This document shows, one piece after another, positions 27,024 through 36,005 of a DNA stretch of 64,000 bases. The notes beneath the pieces are model-generated. The model saw only the letters and a list, made by a program, of their open reading frames with translations. It had not been told where the DNA came from and did no database searches. The translations under genes and the position numbers were made by a program. Position 1 is the first letter of the stretch. The number at the start of each line of letters is the position of its first letter. The stretch comes from Draconibacterium sp. (GTDB lineage: Bacteria > Bacteroidota > Bacteroidia > Bacteroidales > Prolixibacteraceae). The stretch lies in the NCBI GenBank assembly GCA_011620585.1, contig WOYV01000108.1, forward strand, positions 92,246 to 156,245, in the 5' to 3' direction.

Positions 27024-27887
27024 TTACATAGCCGAAAATTGCTGTAGTTTCCGATTGACTTTTTGCACCACATGCATGGCAATCAGGTAATCTTCGATAC
27101 AACTGGATTTTTTTTCTTTTTTATTGATGGTGTCGATAAAATGATTGAATTCCTTGGCGTTCGAATATGCTTCCAAATCGATGGGCTTATTATCACAAAC
27201 ATAAGTATCCTGTGTGAAATTGAATGTTACGAATCGGTTATCGGAGTATATACGGATTTTGAAATCATTCAATGATTCAAGCTTTCCGTAACTCAGGCTG
27301 ATTACCGAGCCATCGTTAAATTCAAGTCGAACGTTCGAAAACTTTGAGTTGTTGTACCCCGGGAAAGTAAGAGCGCCAATTTTTTTCGGACTAATTCCCG
27401 TGAATCCCAGCATCATCAGCAACATGGTATACATCGATTCGCTCGCTCCACCTTTCGATTCAAAGTTTGAATATTCCATAAAAGCCGGTGTTTGGATGTT
27501 GGCATTCATCCACTGGATAGCCGGTTTGTAAAAATACGGATTGGTAACCTGAACAATCGAACCTGATTCGTTGCTGAGCTTTACCAATTCAGCGCACTCA
27601 TCGGTAGTTAACGCAGGGTGCTCTGTACAGAAAATATGTTTCGATTTCTTCACGATACCGCTCATCAGTTTAAACGGCATTGGTGTCGAATTGTCCATAA
27701 GAATAATGTCGGCACGCTCGAGTAACTCCACCCGGTTAAATTCAGGAATAGAATAATGAAAACTGTTTAGCTGCGTACTGCTGCCAACCGATGACTTTCC
27801 AATGATATTCACGCTGGCGTTTTTTCTTATTTCGATAGCATGAGGTTCAAGAACCGCTGTTTTTCCAATGAGCCCAACATTCAACAT
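27024..27887 (-). CDS. Gfo/Idh/MocA-like oxidoreductase
   Basis: A 287-residue protein resembling the Gfo/Idh/MocA dehydrogenases: N-terminal Rossmann domain with NVGLIGKT and IVKKSKHIFCTEHPALTT (the usual EKP-type motif altered to EHP), then a C-terminal beta-sheet domain with GGASESMYTMLLMML and FNDGSVISLSYGKLESL. The glycine-rich loop GLIGKT is not the standard GxGxxG and the catalytic Lys of EKP is replaced by His, so dehydrogenase activity is uncertain. I chose ATG 27885-27887; a GTG two codons upstream is possible. Substrate unknown. Confidence 0.75.
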   Translation of the reverse strand: MLNVGLIGKTAVLEPHAIEIRKNASVNIIGKSSVGSSTQLNSFHYSIPEFNRVELLERADIILMDNSTPMPFKLMSGIVKKSKHIFCTEHPALTTDECAELVKLSNESGSIVQVTNPYFYKPAIQWMNANIQTPAFMEYSNFESKGGASESMYTMLLMMLGFTGISPKKIGALTFPGYNNSKFSNVRLEFNDGSVISLSYGKLESLNDFKIRIYSDNRFVTFNFTQDTYVCDNKPIDLEAYSNAKEFNHFIDTINKKEKKSSCIEDYLIAMHVVQKVNRKLQQFSAM

Positions 27888-27908
27888 TTTCACGATACTT
27901 TAAGGTTT

Positions 27909-27946
27909 CCCTGCAAAGGTATATTTCGCGAACATACATTGCAGGG
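27909..27946 (-). promoter_or_regulatory. Gfo/Idh promoter inside an inverted repeat
   Basis: On the minus strand TACCTTTG (27914-27921) fits the -7 box. The flanking arms CCCTGCAA (27909-27916) and TTGCAGGG (27939-27946) form an 8-bp inverted repeat with a 22-base spacer around the core promoter, a likely operator. Confidence 0.45.
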
Positions 27947-28023
27947 CAGCGCGCCTGAACTTATCAACGTTAAATGTTAATATTGAATACAGTACGCGCA
28001 TGTAATTCGTAGTGCATTTAAGT

Positions 28024-28031
28024 TAATTTTG
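28024..28031 (+). promoter_or_regulatory. -7 box of pcm
   Basis: TAATTTTG matches TAnnTTTG; the ATG at 28041 is only nine bases after it, so the transcript would have a leader of about 6 nt. Confidence 0.5.
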
Positions 28032-28040
28032 CAGTTAATT

Positions 28041-28700
28041 ATGGAAATGGAACAAAACGACACACTTTTGCATCGTGGACTACGTAAACGGCTGGTCGAC
28101 GGATTGAAAATCAAGGGAATCCGCGATGAGCGTGTATTGGAAGCCATTGGCAGGGTTCCGCGGCATTTGTTTATGGAAAGCGGCTTTCTGAATTTCGCCT
28201 ACAAAGACCAGGCCTTTCCGATCGGCGCCGGGCAAACCATTTCGCAGCCTTACACTGTGGCAGTTCAGTCGCAGTTGCTCGAAATAGAAAAAAACGACAA
28301 GGTGCTTGAGGTAGGAACCGGTTCAGGCTACCAGGCTGCTGTGCTCCTTGAGATGGGTGCCAGGGTTTTTACTATCGAACGACAAAAGGAATTGTATGTA
28401 AAAGTGCAGAAGTTTTTACCGTCGATTGGATATTCGCCTGCCTGTTTTTTTGGCGATGGCTACAAAGGCTTGCCTTCATTTGCCCCTTTCGATAAAATTA
28501 TTGTAACTGCGGGTGCGCCTGCTGTTCCTGCAGATCTTAAAAATCAATTAAGGGTAGGCGGGAGAATGGTCATCCCGGTGGGCGACAACAATAAACAGGA
28601 AATGAATGTTGTAGTACGTGTGTCGGAAGACGAATTCAAAACCGAAAAACACGGGCGTTTTATGTTTGTCCCACTGTTAAAAGGGACGGTTAATTTCTGA
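28041..28700 (+). CDS. pcm: Protein-L-isoaspartate O-methyltransferase
   Basis: SAM-dependent repair enzyme that methylates isoaspartyl residues in damaged proteins. The 219 residues carry the family motifs RVPRHLFM, GQTISQPYTVA, the SAM loop VLEVGTGSGYQAAVL and FDKIIVTAGAPAVP. I chose ATG 28041 rather than the TTG at 28029 because the latter lies inside the promoter. The metallo-hydrolase gene follows after 2 bases. Confidence 0.95.
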   Translation: MEMEQNDTLLHRGLRKRLVDGLKIKGIRDERVLEAIGRVPRHLFMESGFLNFAYKDQAFPIGAGQTISQPYTVAVQSQLLEIEKNDKVLEVGTGSGYQAAVLLEMGARVFTIERQKELYVKVQKFLPSIGYSPACFFGDGYKGLPSFAPFDKIIVTAGAPAVPADLKNQLRVGGRMVIPVGDNNKQEMNVVVRVSEDEFKTEKHGRFMFVPLLKGTVNF

Positions 28701-28702
28701 TT

Positions 28703-29341
28703 ATGGTTAAAGTAGAAAAATTTAGGGTGAATCCCCTGGGTGAGAATTCGCTGGTGTTGTCGGACGAGAGCGGTGAATGTATCTTTATCGACCCCGGATT
28801 TTATTATCAAGAAGAGCACGATGAAATTCGTGATTATATCAGGGAAAATAAACTGACTCCGGTAAAAATTGTGAATACACATTGTCACTTCGATCATATC
28901 ATGGGGGTTGATTTCGTGAGAAATGAATATGGAATACCATTTCTGGCGCATCCCGATGATGCATTTTGGGTGGAACGTGCCGTTGAACAAGGAGCTATGT
29001 TCGGGTTTGATATCGAACCGGTTAAGGCCATCGATAAGTTTATTCAGGAAGGAGAGATTGTGCGGTTTGGAAATACAGAAATGGAAGTAATCCATGTTCC
29101 GGGGCATTCGCCGGGGCACATAGTTTTTTATAACCGTTCCGAGAGTTTTCTGATTGCCGGCGATGTGCTTTTTTATGGAAGCATTGGCCGGACCGATTTG
29201 CCAGGCGGCAATTATCAGCAACTGATCGATGGAATTAAAACAAAACTTTTTGCCTTGCCGGGTGAAACGAAAGTATATTGCGGTCACGGACCCGAAACAA
29301 CCATTGCATTTGAGAAATCAAGCAATCCGTTTTTAACCTGA
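28703..29341 (+). CDS. MBL-fold metallo-hydrolase (glyoxalase II-like)
   Basis: A 212-residue cytosolic metallo-beta-lactamase-fold hydrolase. Metal ligands are visible in NTHCHFDHIMG, in HVPGHSPGHIVF, in IAGDVLFYGSIGRTDLPGG and in VYCGHGPETT near the end. The YcbL/glyoxalase II-like subgroup hydrolyses thioesters such as S-lactoylglutathione analogues; the true substrate here is unknown. It is coupled to pcm with a 2-base gap. Confidence 0.9.
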   Translation: MVKVEKFRVNPLGENSLVLSDESGECIFIDPGFYYQEEHDEIRDYIRENKLTPVKIVNTHCHFDHIMGVDFVRNEYGIPFLAHPDDAFWVERAVEQGAMFGFDIEPVKAIDKFIQEGEIVRFGNTEMEVIHVPGHSPGHIVFYNRSESFLIAGDVLFYGSIGRTDLPGGNYQQLIDGIKTKLFALPGETKVYCGHGPETTIAFEKSSNPFLT

Positions 29342-29521
29342 AACGAGCATGGTAAAACATAATATTACAAAGAAAGACGATCATGCGAGTTACATGGGGC
29401 ACCATTAAAATAATCAATTACAGACGAATGAAATATAGTTGACTAACTGGTTTAAAATCATTTTTTTGAAATAATACAGTTTATATACTTGCATCGTTGA
29501 ACAATTATTAAAATCATATAC

Positions 29522-32401
29522 ATGTCTCAGGATAGATTTGTTACCCGTCATATTGGGCCTCGCAGCCACGAAATTGAAGAAATGCTAAGCGCCGTAGGTG
29601 TTTCAAACATGGAAGAATTGTTAGAACAAACCGTTCCGGCTTCCATCCGGCTTAAACAACCGCTAAAACTAAACGAAGGTTTATCGGAAAGACGTTACTA
29701 CCGGCGAATTTTGGAACTTGCCAAGAAGAACAAGGTTTACAATACCTACATCGGGATGGGATATTACGACACCATAACACCCGCTGTCATCTTGCGCAAT
29801 GTGCTGGAAAATCCGGTTTGGTACACTTCCTATACACCTTACCAGGCTGAAATTTCGCAGGGAAGGCTCGAAGCGCTGCTGAATTATCAGACCATGGTTT
29901 GTAGTTTAACCGGCATGGATATCGCCAATGCTTCTTTGCTTGATGAGGCTACTGCAGCTGCCGAAGCTATGGTAATGATGGCCAACCTGCGTTCTCGAAA
30001 AATGGTAAAAGATGGGGTAAATACTGTAATTGCCGACGAAAAAATGTGGCCTCAAACACTCGATGTTCTGAGAACTCGTGCTGTGCCTCTTGGTTTCGAA
30101 TTAAAAGTCCAGTCGATTCACAACATTGAATTTGATGACTCGGTCTTTGGTGTTTTGGTTCAATATCCGAACTCCGATGGCGAAGTTCTTGATTATTCGG
30201 GCGTGGTCGGGAAAGCACATGAAAAAGAAATAAAAGTAGCGGTGGCTACCGATTTGCTTTCGCTGGCTGTTTTAACTCCCCCCGGCGAATGGGGCGCAGA
30301 TATTGTTTTCGGAAACTCGCAGCGTTTTGGTGTACCTATGGGTTACGGCGGCCCACATGCTGCCTTTTTTAGTGCGCGTGAAGAATTCAAAAGAAATATG
30401 CCCGGACGAATTATTGGTATTACCAAAGATATTCATGGGAACCGTGCTTTGCGGATGGCTTTGCAAACCCGCGAGCAACACATCAAACGCGAAAAGGCAA
30501 CCTCGAATATTTGTACCGCACAAGCTTTACTGGCTATAATGGCCGGTTTCTTTGGTGTTTACCATGGCCCGGAAGGAATTACCGCAATTGCCGACAGGAT
30601 ACACAATATCGCTGCTTTCCTTGCCCAGGAAATTGAAAAACTGGGATACAGGCAAGTCAATCAGAATTACTTCGATACCATCAGGATTGCACTGCCAAAA
30701 CATGTAATGCGAGAGGATATCGAATGGTTGTCCCTGGAACTGGAGATGAATTTCCGTTACTTTGAAAACGGCGATGTTGGCATTAGCATTGATGAGACCA
30801 CCAACCCTGACGACATTGAATGGATTATCGAAGTTTTTGCCAAAGCTGCCAACAAAAAATGGCAGGTTGCCAAAGAATATCCAGAAGGTTTTTCCATCGA
30901 TAAAAAATTCAAACGTACATCGGCTTTCATGACCGAGGAGGTTTTCAATCAATACCGTTCTGAAACAGAAATGGTGCGTTACATTAAGCGCCTTGCGCGA
31001 AAAGATATCTCACTTACTCATTCAATGATTTCGCTTGGTTCGTGTACCATGAAATTGAATGCGGCTACCGAAATGTTGCCAATGAGTTGGATTGAGTTTA
31101 ATGGCCTGCATCCTTTCATCCCCAAAAACCAGGCCCGTGGTTACCACGAAATGATGGAAGAGTTGCGTCGCGACTTGTCGGAAATTACCGGCATGGCTGA
31201 CGTAAGTTTAATGCCAAATTCAGGTGCAGCCGGTGAATACGCGGGGTTGATGGTGATTCAGGCTTATCATAAAAGCAGGGGCGACGATCAGCGCGATGTG
31301 GTAATTATTCCATCGTCGGCACACGGAACCAACCCTGCCAGTGCTGTTATGGCCGGAATGAAAGTTGTTGTGGTTGCCTGCGACGAAAAAGGAAATATCG
31401 ATGTTAACGACCTGCGAATTAAAGCAGAGTTGCTTAAAGAAAATCTGTCGTCGTTTATGGTTACATACCCATCCACGCACGGTGTTTTTGAATCATCGAT
31501 CATCGAAATGTGCGAGATCATTCACGATAATGGTGGCCAGGTTTACATGGACGGAGCCAATATGAACGCACAGGTGGGTCTTACCAATCCGCGTTTGATT
31601 GGCGCCGATGTTTGTCACCTGAATCTACACAAAACTTTTGCGATTCCGCACGGTGGCGGCGGACCGGGTGTTGGCCCGATTGGAGTTGCTCCGCATTTGG
31701 TCGATTTCCTGCCCTCGCATCCGATTATGAACAACGGGCACATTGGGATTACTGCTGTTTCGGGTGCGCCCTGGGGAAGCGCTTCGGTGTTACCAATAAC
31801 ATATGGATATATAAAAATGATGGGCGCCGAAGGTTTGACTGAAGCAACAAAAATTGCTATTTTGAATGCCAACTATCTGGCAACTGCCCTGAAAAATAAT
31901 TACGGAATTTTGTATACTGGCGAAAACGGCAGGGTTGCCCACGAATTGATCCTCGAATGTAGACACTTAAAAACCAGTGCAGGGATTTCAGAAGAAGATA
32001 TTGCCAAACGATTGATGGACTATGGATTCCATGCTCCAACACTTTCGTTCCCGGTTCACGGAACGTTAATGATCGAACCTACCGAAAGTGAGTCGAAAGG
32101 AGAACTGGACCGCTTTATCAGTGCACTGAATTCGATTTTTGAAGAAGTAAAAGAAGTAGAAAATGGCATTGCCGACAAAATAGACAACGTCCTGAAAAAT
32201 GCGCCGCACACTGCCGAAAGCCTGATTGCCAATGATTGGGCGCATGTGTATGATCGCGAAAAAGCGGCTTATCCGCTGGATTGGGTTCGCGACAATAAAT
32301 TCTGGGTTCCGGTTGGTCGGGTTGACAATGCCTGGGGCGACCGCAACCTGATCTGTACCTGTGGTTCGCCTGAGGAATACGAAGCATTTTCGAAAAAATA
32401 A
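29522..32401 (+). CDS. gcvP: Glycine dehydrogenase (decarboxylating), P protein
   Basis: PLP enzyme that decarboxylates glycine and loads the aminomethyl group on lipoyl-H protein. At 959 residues it is the fused single-chain form (N- and C-terminal halves in one polypeptide). The PLP lysine lies in HLNLHKTFAIPHGGGGPG near residue 704; RHIGPRSHEIEEML at the N-terminus and SLGSCTMKLNAATEMLP in the middle are diagnostic. It is alone in its transcription unit, 25 kb from gcvT. A weak -7 box (TATACTTG, 29484-29491) lies upstream; a terminator follows. Confidence 0.97.
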   Translation: MSQDRFVTRHIGPRSHEIEEMLSAVGVSNMEELLEQTVPASIRLKQPLKLNEGLSERRYYRRILELAKKNKVYNTYIGMGYYDTITPAVILRNVLENPVWYTSYTPYQAEISQGRLEALLNYQTMVCSLTGMDIANASLLDEATAAAEAMVMMANLRSRKMVKDGVNTVIADEKMWPQTLDVLRTRAVPLGFELKVQSIHNIEFDDSVFGVLVQYPNSDGEVLDYSGVVGKAHEKEIKVAVATDLLSLAVLTPPGEWGADIVFGNSQRFGVPMGYGGPHAAFFSAREEFKRNMPGRIIGITKDIHGNRALRMALQTREQHIKREKATSNICTAQALLAIMAGFFGVYHGPEGITAIADRIHNIAAFLAQEIEKLGYRQVNQNYFDTIRIALPKHVMREDIEWLSLELEMNFRYFENGDVGISIDETTNPDDIEWIIEVFAKAANKKWQVAKEYPEGFSIDKKFKRTSAFMTEEVFNQYRSETEMVRYIKRLARKDISLTHSMISLGSCTMKLNAATEMLPMSWIEFNGLHPFIPKNQARGYHEMMEELRRDLSEITGMADVSLMPNSGAAGEYAGLMVIQAYHKSRGDDQRDVVIIPSSAHGTNPASAVMAGMKVVVVACDEKGNIDVNDLRIKAELLKENLSSFMVTYPSTHGVFESSIIEMCEIIHDNGGQVYMDGANMNAQVGLTNPRLIGADVCHLNLHKTFAIPHGGGGPGVGPIGVAPHLVDFLPSHPIMNNGHIGITAVSGAPWGSASVLPITYGYIKMMGAEGLTEATKIAILNANYLATALKNNYGILYTGENGRVAHELILECRHLKTSAGISEEDIAKRLMDYGFHAPTLSFPVHGTLMIEPTESESKGELDRFISALNSIFEEVKEVENGIADKIDNVLKNAPHTAESLIANDWAHVYDREKAAYPLDWVRDNKFWVPVGRVDNAWGDRNLICTCGSPEEYEAFSKK

Positions 32402-32424
32402 AAGCACAGTAAAGAAATAATTAC

Positions 32425-32456
32425 GAAGCCATCTGAGAATATCAGGCGGCTTTTTT
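32425..32456 (+). terminator. Terminator of gcvP
   Basis: AAGCC-AT-CTGA pairs with TCAG-GC-GGCTT (two weak positions in the middle) and is followed by a T run that merges with the ispE promoter. Confidence 0.7.
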
Positions 32457-32463
32457 ATTTTTG
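32456..32463 (+). promoter_or_regulatory. -7 box of ispE
   Basis: TATTTTTG matches TAnnTTTG and ends four bases before the ATG at 32468; a start site at the usual distance would fall on or next to the ATG, giving a leaderless mRNA. The -33 region overlaps the gcvP terminator. Confidence 0.5.
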
Positions 32464-32467
32464 TACG

Positions 32468-33271
32468 ATGATTACCTTTCCCAATGCTAAAATAAATATC
32501 GGGTTGAATGTGGTGGAGAAACGTCCCGACGGCTACCATAACCTTGAGACGATTTTTTACCCGGTAAAATTATCGGATGCTTTGGAAATAGTACAATCCG
32601 ATAAAACTCAATTTTCGGCCAGTGGTATACCAATAGAAGGTGATCCGGAAAACAATCTTGTACTAAAAGCTTATCGAATGCTGGAGGCAGATTTCGACCT
32701 TTCACCGGTAAAAATTCATCTTCATAAAAGAATTCCTTTTGGTGCAGGGTTAGGCGGTGGATCTGCTGATGCAGCATTCGCTTTAAAAATGCTGAACGAG
32801 CTTTTTTCGCTAGGATTAAGCTATACTGTTCTGGAAGGCTATGCTTCCAAAATTGGCGCCGACTGTCCTTTCTTTATTCAGAATAAACCAACCTTTGCGC
32901 ATGGCATCGGAGATCAGTTTCAGGAAATAACTCTCGATATTTCCGCATTCAGTATTGTTATTGTAAAACCACCTTTTTCGGTCAGCACACCTGAGGCTTA
33001 TCGTTGTATTAAACCACAAAAATCCAATTTCGATTTACGAAACATTGCCAATCTACCGATCGAAGATTGGAAAAATATTATCAGGAATGACTTTGAAAGC
33101 AGTGTCTTTCCAATTTATCCCCAGATTGCCGAATTCAAACGACAACTCTACAATGCCGGTGCTTTGTACGCATCCATGTCAGGAAGTGGCTCGGCTGTAT
33201 TCGGTATTTTTCGCCATTTACCGGCAGATCTGGATATATTCATACCTAAAGAACTTTTTATTTACCGATAG
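32468..33271 (+). CDS. ispE: 4-diphosphocytidyl-2-C-methyl-D-erythritol kinase
   Basis: GHMP kinase of the MEP isoprenoid pathway: phosphorylates the 2-hydroxyl of CDP-methylerythritol. The 267 residues show FPNAKINIGLNVVEKRPDGY at the start, the ATP loop PFGAGLGGGSADAAFAL near residues 90-106 and the C-terminal ASMSGSGSAVFGIF. Single gene directly after the gcvP terminator. It means isoprenoids come from the MEP route in this organism. Confidence 0.95.
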   Translation: MITFPNAKINIGLNVVEKRPDGYHNLETIFYPVKLSDALEIVQSDKTQFSASGIPIEGDPENNLVLKAYRMLEADFDLSPVKIHLHKRIPFGAGLGGGSADAAFALKMLNELFSLGLSYTVLEGYASKIGADCPFFIQNKPTFAHGIGDQFQEITLDISAFSIVIVKPPFSVSTPEAYRCIKPQKSNFDLRNIANLPIEDWKNIIRNDFESSVFPIYPQIAEFKRQLYNAGALYASMSGSGSAVFGIFRHLPADLDIFIPKELFIYR

Positions 33272-33475
33272 TTTAGGTCATTTACCGGCCTTAGGATTTC
33301 ATTAACATTTTTTTTATTCTTTTTAACAAGAAGGAGTGTAACCTTTGTACAAGTTATTAGTCTATTAGCATGTAAACAGAAAGGGAAAAAGATCCCAACA
33401 GAAACAAGAAAAAGTCCTTAACGAAGGCAGACAAGACAAACAATTAGAAAACAACAATTAGAACAACAGAAAAAC

Positions 33476-33808
33476 ATGAAAACAACAATTAACAAATTAA
33501 CAGCCGCCGCCATATTCGCTTTTATACTTTTAGCTGGAAATGTGCGTGCCGAAGGAAATGACGCAACAGCCTCAAGCCTTGAAAACATTACAGAAACAAG
33601 TTTGCAAATGGAGAACTGGATGACAGATGAAAACATCTGGAACGTGACAGCAACAACTACATTTGCAGATGAAACGGAAGCTCAGCTCGAGATGGAGAAT
33701 TGGATGACCAACGATTCTACCTGGGATGTCAAAGCCCAGTTATCGGAAACTGAAACCGGTCTTCAGATAGAGCGGTGGATGGTAAACGAAAAAATTTGGA
33801 ATATATAG
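33476..33808 (+). CDS. Small secreted protein with three WM-W repeats
   Basis: A 110-residue protein with a signal peptide (cleavage expected near ARA-like GNVRAEG, residues 21-27). The mature part is almost wholly three copies of a 15-residue unit: LQMENWMTDENIWNV (43-57), LEMENWMTNDSTWDV (71-85) and LQIERWMVNEKIWNI (96-110), spaced 25-28 residues. Trp, Met and Glu positions are constant; linkers are Thr/Glu rich. Similar short proteins occur in Bacteroidetes but I know no function. It is expected in the periplasm or outside. It is a single-gene unit with its own terminator. Confidence 0.75.
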   Translation: MKTTINKLTAAAIFAFILLAGNVRAEGNDATASSLENITETSLQMENWMTDENIWNVTATTTFADETEAQLEMENWMTNDSTWDVKAQLSETETGLQIERWMVNEKIWNI

Positions 33809-33844
33809 AGAAAAGATAGCGCGATTAGTTTTATTTGAATTTTT

Positions 33845-33877
33845 AAAGGTTGTCAATGGATTTGGCAACCTTTTTTT
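33845..33877 (+). terminator. Terminator of the small secreted repeat protein gene
   Basis: AAAGGTTGTC... pairs with ...GGCAACCTTT around a short loop and is followed by seven T. Confidence 0.85.
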
Positions 33878-33887
33878 GGGGCATAAA

Positions 33888-33918
33888 AAAACCGTGTAAC
33901 AAATTACTACACGGTTTT
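33888..33918. terminator. Bidirectional terminator, mainly for the biotin carrier gene
   Basis: AAAACCGTGTA and TACACGGTTTT form an 11-bp stem with A-rich and T-rich flanks on both sides; on the minus strand it lies just after the biotin carrier stop. Confidence 0.85.
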
Positions 33919-33935
33919 ATTTTTATCAGCCTGAT

Positions 33936-34259
33936 TTATGCTTTCTTAATTTCGATCATCAGATGTCGTTTTGGGATCACTTCATCTTTTTTGATATGGA
34001 TTTTAACAATTTGCCCGTCGAAAGGCATACGTACCTGGTTTTCCATTTTCATGGCTTCCAGTAAGAGGAGGGTTTCGCCTTCTTTCACCATTTGGCGTGT
34101 TTTTACGAAAATGTCAACGATTGTACCGGGAATAAACGAGTATATCAGGTTTTCGTTGGGTGTTTCATAATTCACCCGGTTTTCAAACTTTTTGGTAAAT
34201 GTTGTCTTATAAATCGCCCCCTGGATAACCAGGTTCTTAAATTCTTTTTCTTCTGCCAT
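33936..34259 (-). CDS. Biotin carboxyl carrier protein
   Basis: A 107-residue biotinyl-domain protein. The biotinylation site is Lys71 in LLEAMKMENQV; the C-terminal half is the flattened beta-barrel carrier domain and the N-terminal 35 residues are a linker or docking part. It carries CO2 between a biotin carboxylase or decarboxylase and the carboxyltransferase encoded just upstream (18-base gap). Confidence 0.9.
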   Translation of the reverse strand: MAEEKEFKNLVIQGAIYKTTFTKKFENRVNYETPNENLIYSFIPGTIVDIFVKTRQMVKEGETLLLLEAMKMENQVRMPFDGQIVKIHIKKDEVIPKRHLMIEIKKA

Positions 34260-34277
34260 AATCCAATTTTTAGTGAT

Positions 34278-35822
34278 TTAAAACGGTGGAATACCGTGTT
34301 TTTTACTGGGCATCGAAGAGGTTTTATTTTCCGAAACCTTCAAGGCATGCAGAACACGTGCACGTGTTTCGCGAGGTTCGATCACCTCGTCGATATAGCC
34401 TTGGGCTGCTGCAACATATGGATTGGCAAATTTTTCTTTGTATTCCTGAATTTTCAGCTGACGCATTTCCTCCGGATTTTCAGCTTCCGAAATTTCTTTG
34501 CGGAAAACAATATTGGCAGCACCTTCCGGTCCCATAACAGCAATCTCGGCACCCGGCCATGCAAAAACAAAATCGGCACGCAGGTGGCGCGAGTTCATCG
34601 CAATATATCCACCACCATAGGCTTTACGAATAATTACCGTAATTTTTGGAACTGTAGCTTCGCTGTATGCATACAGGATTTTTGCACCATGTCGAATCAC
34701 ACCGGCGTGTTCCTGATCTACTCCAGGTAAATATCCGGGAAGGTCTTCGAGCGTTACAATCGGAATGTTGAAAGCATCGCAATAACGAATAAAACGGGCC
34801 GCTTTATCCGAACTGTCAATATCCAATACACCTGCCAGTACCATCGGCTGATTAGCTACAAAACCAACGGTTTCGCCATTCATACGCCCAAAACCAATAA
34901 TAATGTTTGGAGCAAAATGTTCCATGATTTCAAAAAATTCAGAACCATCGGTGATACTTTTTATCACTTCACGCATATCGTACGGAATACGTGGATCAGA
35001 TGGAACAATATCTTCAATTTTCACTCCTTTTAGCGGTGCTTTGGGTTTGTGCGCTAATGCTTTTTTCAGATTGCTGCGCGGAATAAAACTGATCAGTGTT
35101 TTAATCTGATCAAAACATTCCATTTCGGTTTCGGCATAAAAATGGGCATTTCCTGTAATTTCGGCATGCACTCTTGCCCCGCCCAGTTCTTCCATCGAAA
35201 CTTCTTCTCCCAGAACCGATTTAACTACTGATGGACCAGTGATAAACATTTTAGAAATGTTTTCAACCACAAAAACAAAGTCGGTAAGCGCTGGCGAATA
35301 CACCGCACCGCCGGCACAAGGCCCAAGAATAACCGAAATCTGGGGTATAACTCCCGAAGCCAACGTGTTACGGAAGAAAATTTCGCCGTAACCTGCCAAC
35401 GAGTTTACACCTTCCTGAATACGTGCACCGCCCGAATCATTGATACCGATAAGCGGAACTCTCATTTTCAGCGCATGATCCATGATTTTGGTGATCTTGC
35501 GCGCGTGCATTAATCCCAGCGAACCACCGGCAACCGTAAAGTCCTGGGCAAAAATACACACAGGTTTATCGTAGATTGTCCCGGTACCAATAATTACACC
35601 GTCGCCATGCAGGGTTTTTCCTTCCATCCCAAAATCTTTGGCTGCATGCTCTACAAATAAGTCGTATTCGTGAAATGAATTTTTATCAAGCAAGGCAAGA
35701 ATACGTTCACGAGCGGTGAGTTTCCCCATTGCTGCTTGTTTTTCAATGGCTTCATCTCCACCACCTTTTTGTACTTCTCTCTTTCTCTTACGAAGATCAA
35801 GTACGTTGCTTCTTAATGACAT
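34278..35822 (-). CDS. Acyl-CoA carboxyltransferase (propionyl-CoA carboxylase beta / methylmalonyl-CoA decarboxylase alpha)
   Basis: A 514-residue biotin-dependent carboxyltransferase. Both crotonase-like halves are present: GGSLGLMHARKITKIMDHAL and NDSGGARIQEGVNSLAGYGE in the first, and LEDLPGYLPGVDQEHAGVIR, RKAYGGGYIAMNSR in the second. It transfers CO2 between biotin and propionyl-CoA/methylmalonyl-CoA. The neighbouring carrier gene fits, but neither a biotin carboxylase nor the membrane decarboxylase beta subunit is adjacent, so direction (propionate formation with Na+ pumping, or carboxylation) is open. Confidence 0.92.
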   Translation of the reverse strand: MSLRSNVLDLRKRKREVQKGGGDEAIEKQAAMGKLTARERILALLDKNSFHEYDLFVEHAAKDFGMEGKTLHGDGVIIGTGTIYDKPVCIFAQDFTVAGGSLGLMHARKITKIMDHALKMRVPLIGINDSGGARIQEGVNSLAGYGEIFFRNTLASGVIPQISVILGPCAGGAVYSPALTDFVFVVENISKMFITGPSVVKSVLGEEVSMEELGGARVHAEITGNAHFYAETEMECFDQIKTLISFIPRSNLKKALAHKPKAPLKGVKIEDIVPSDPRIPYDMREVIKSITDGSEFFEIMEHFAPNIIIGFGRMNGETVGFVANQPMVLAGVLDIDSSDKAARFIRYCDAFNIPIVTLEDLPGYLPGVDQEHAGVIRHGAKILYAYSEATVPKITVIIRKAYGGGYIAMNSRHLRADFVFAWPGAEIAVMGPEGAANIVFRKEISEAENPEEMRQLKIQEYKEKFANPYVAAAQGYIDEVIEPRETRARVLHALKVSENKTSSMPSKKHGIPPF

Positions 35823-35884
35823 AAAATATGTTTTAAGTTAAAAATTACCCAGAAATAGTAGAGCCTGGTTTAATTTAGTGAGGA

Positions 35885-35892
35885 CAAAATTA
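35885..35892 (-). promoter_or_regulatory. -7 box of the carboxyltransferase operon
   Basis: TAATTTTG on the minus strand, about 63 bases upstream of the start. The -33 element is not clear. Confidence 0.45.
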
Positions 35893-36005
35893 TAATTTTT
35901 TTGTAACGCACTTAGTTATTCCAGGTAACTGTTACGTATTTTAATATACATGGATACAGTTCTGTCGAATTATGGTATTTTTTGTTTGAAAATTATTCAG
36001 ATTGC

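Noticed and set aside
28544-29287. 247-residue frame antisense to pcm and the metallo-hydrolase
   Set aside because: Overlaps two convincingly coding genes on the other strand and resembles nothing.
34092-34730. 212-residue plus-strand frame across the biotin carrier and carboxyltransferase genes
   Set aside because: Shadow frame; Phe/Asn-rich reversal of conserved coding sequence.
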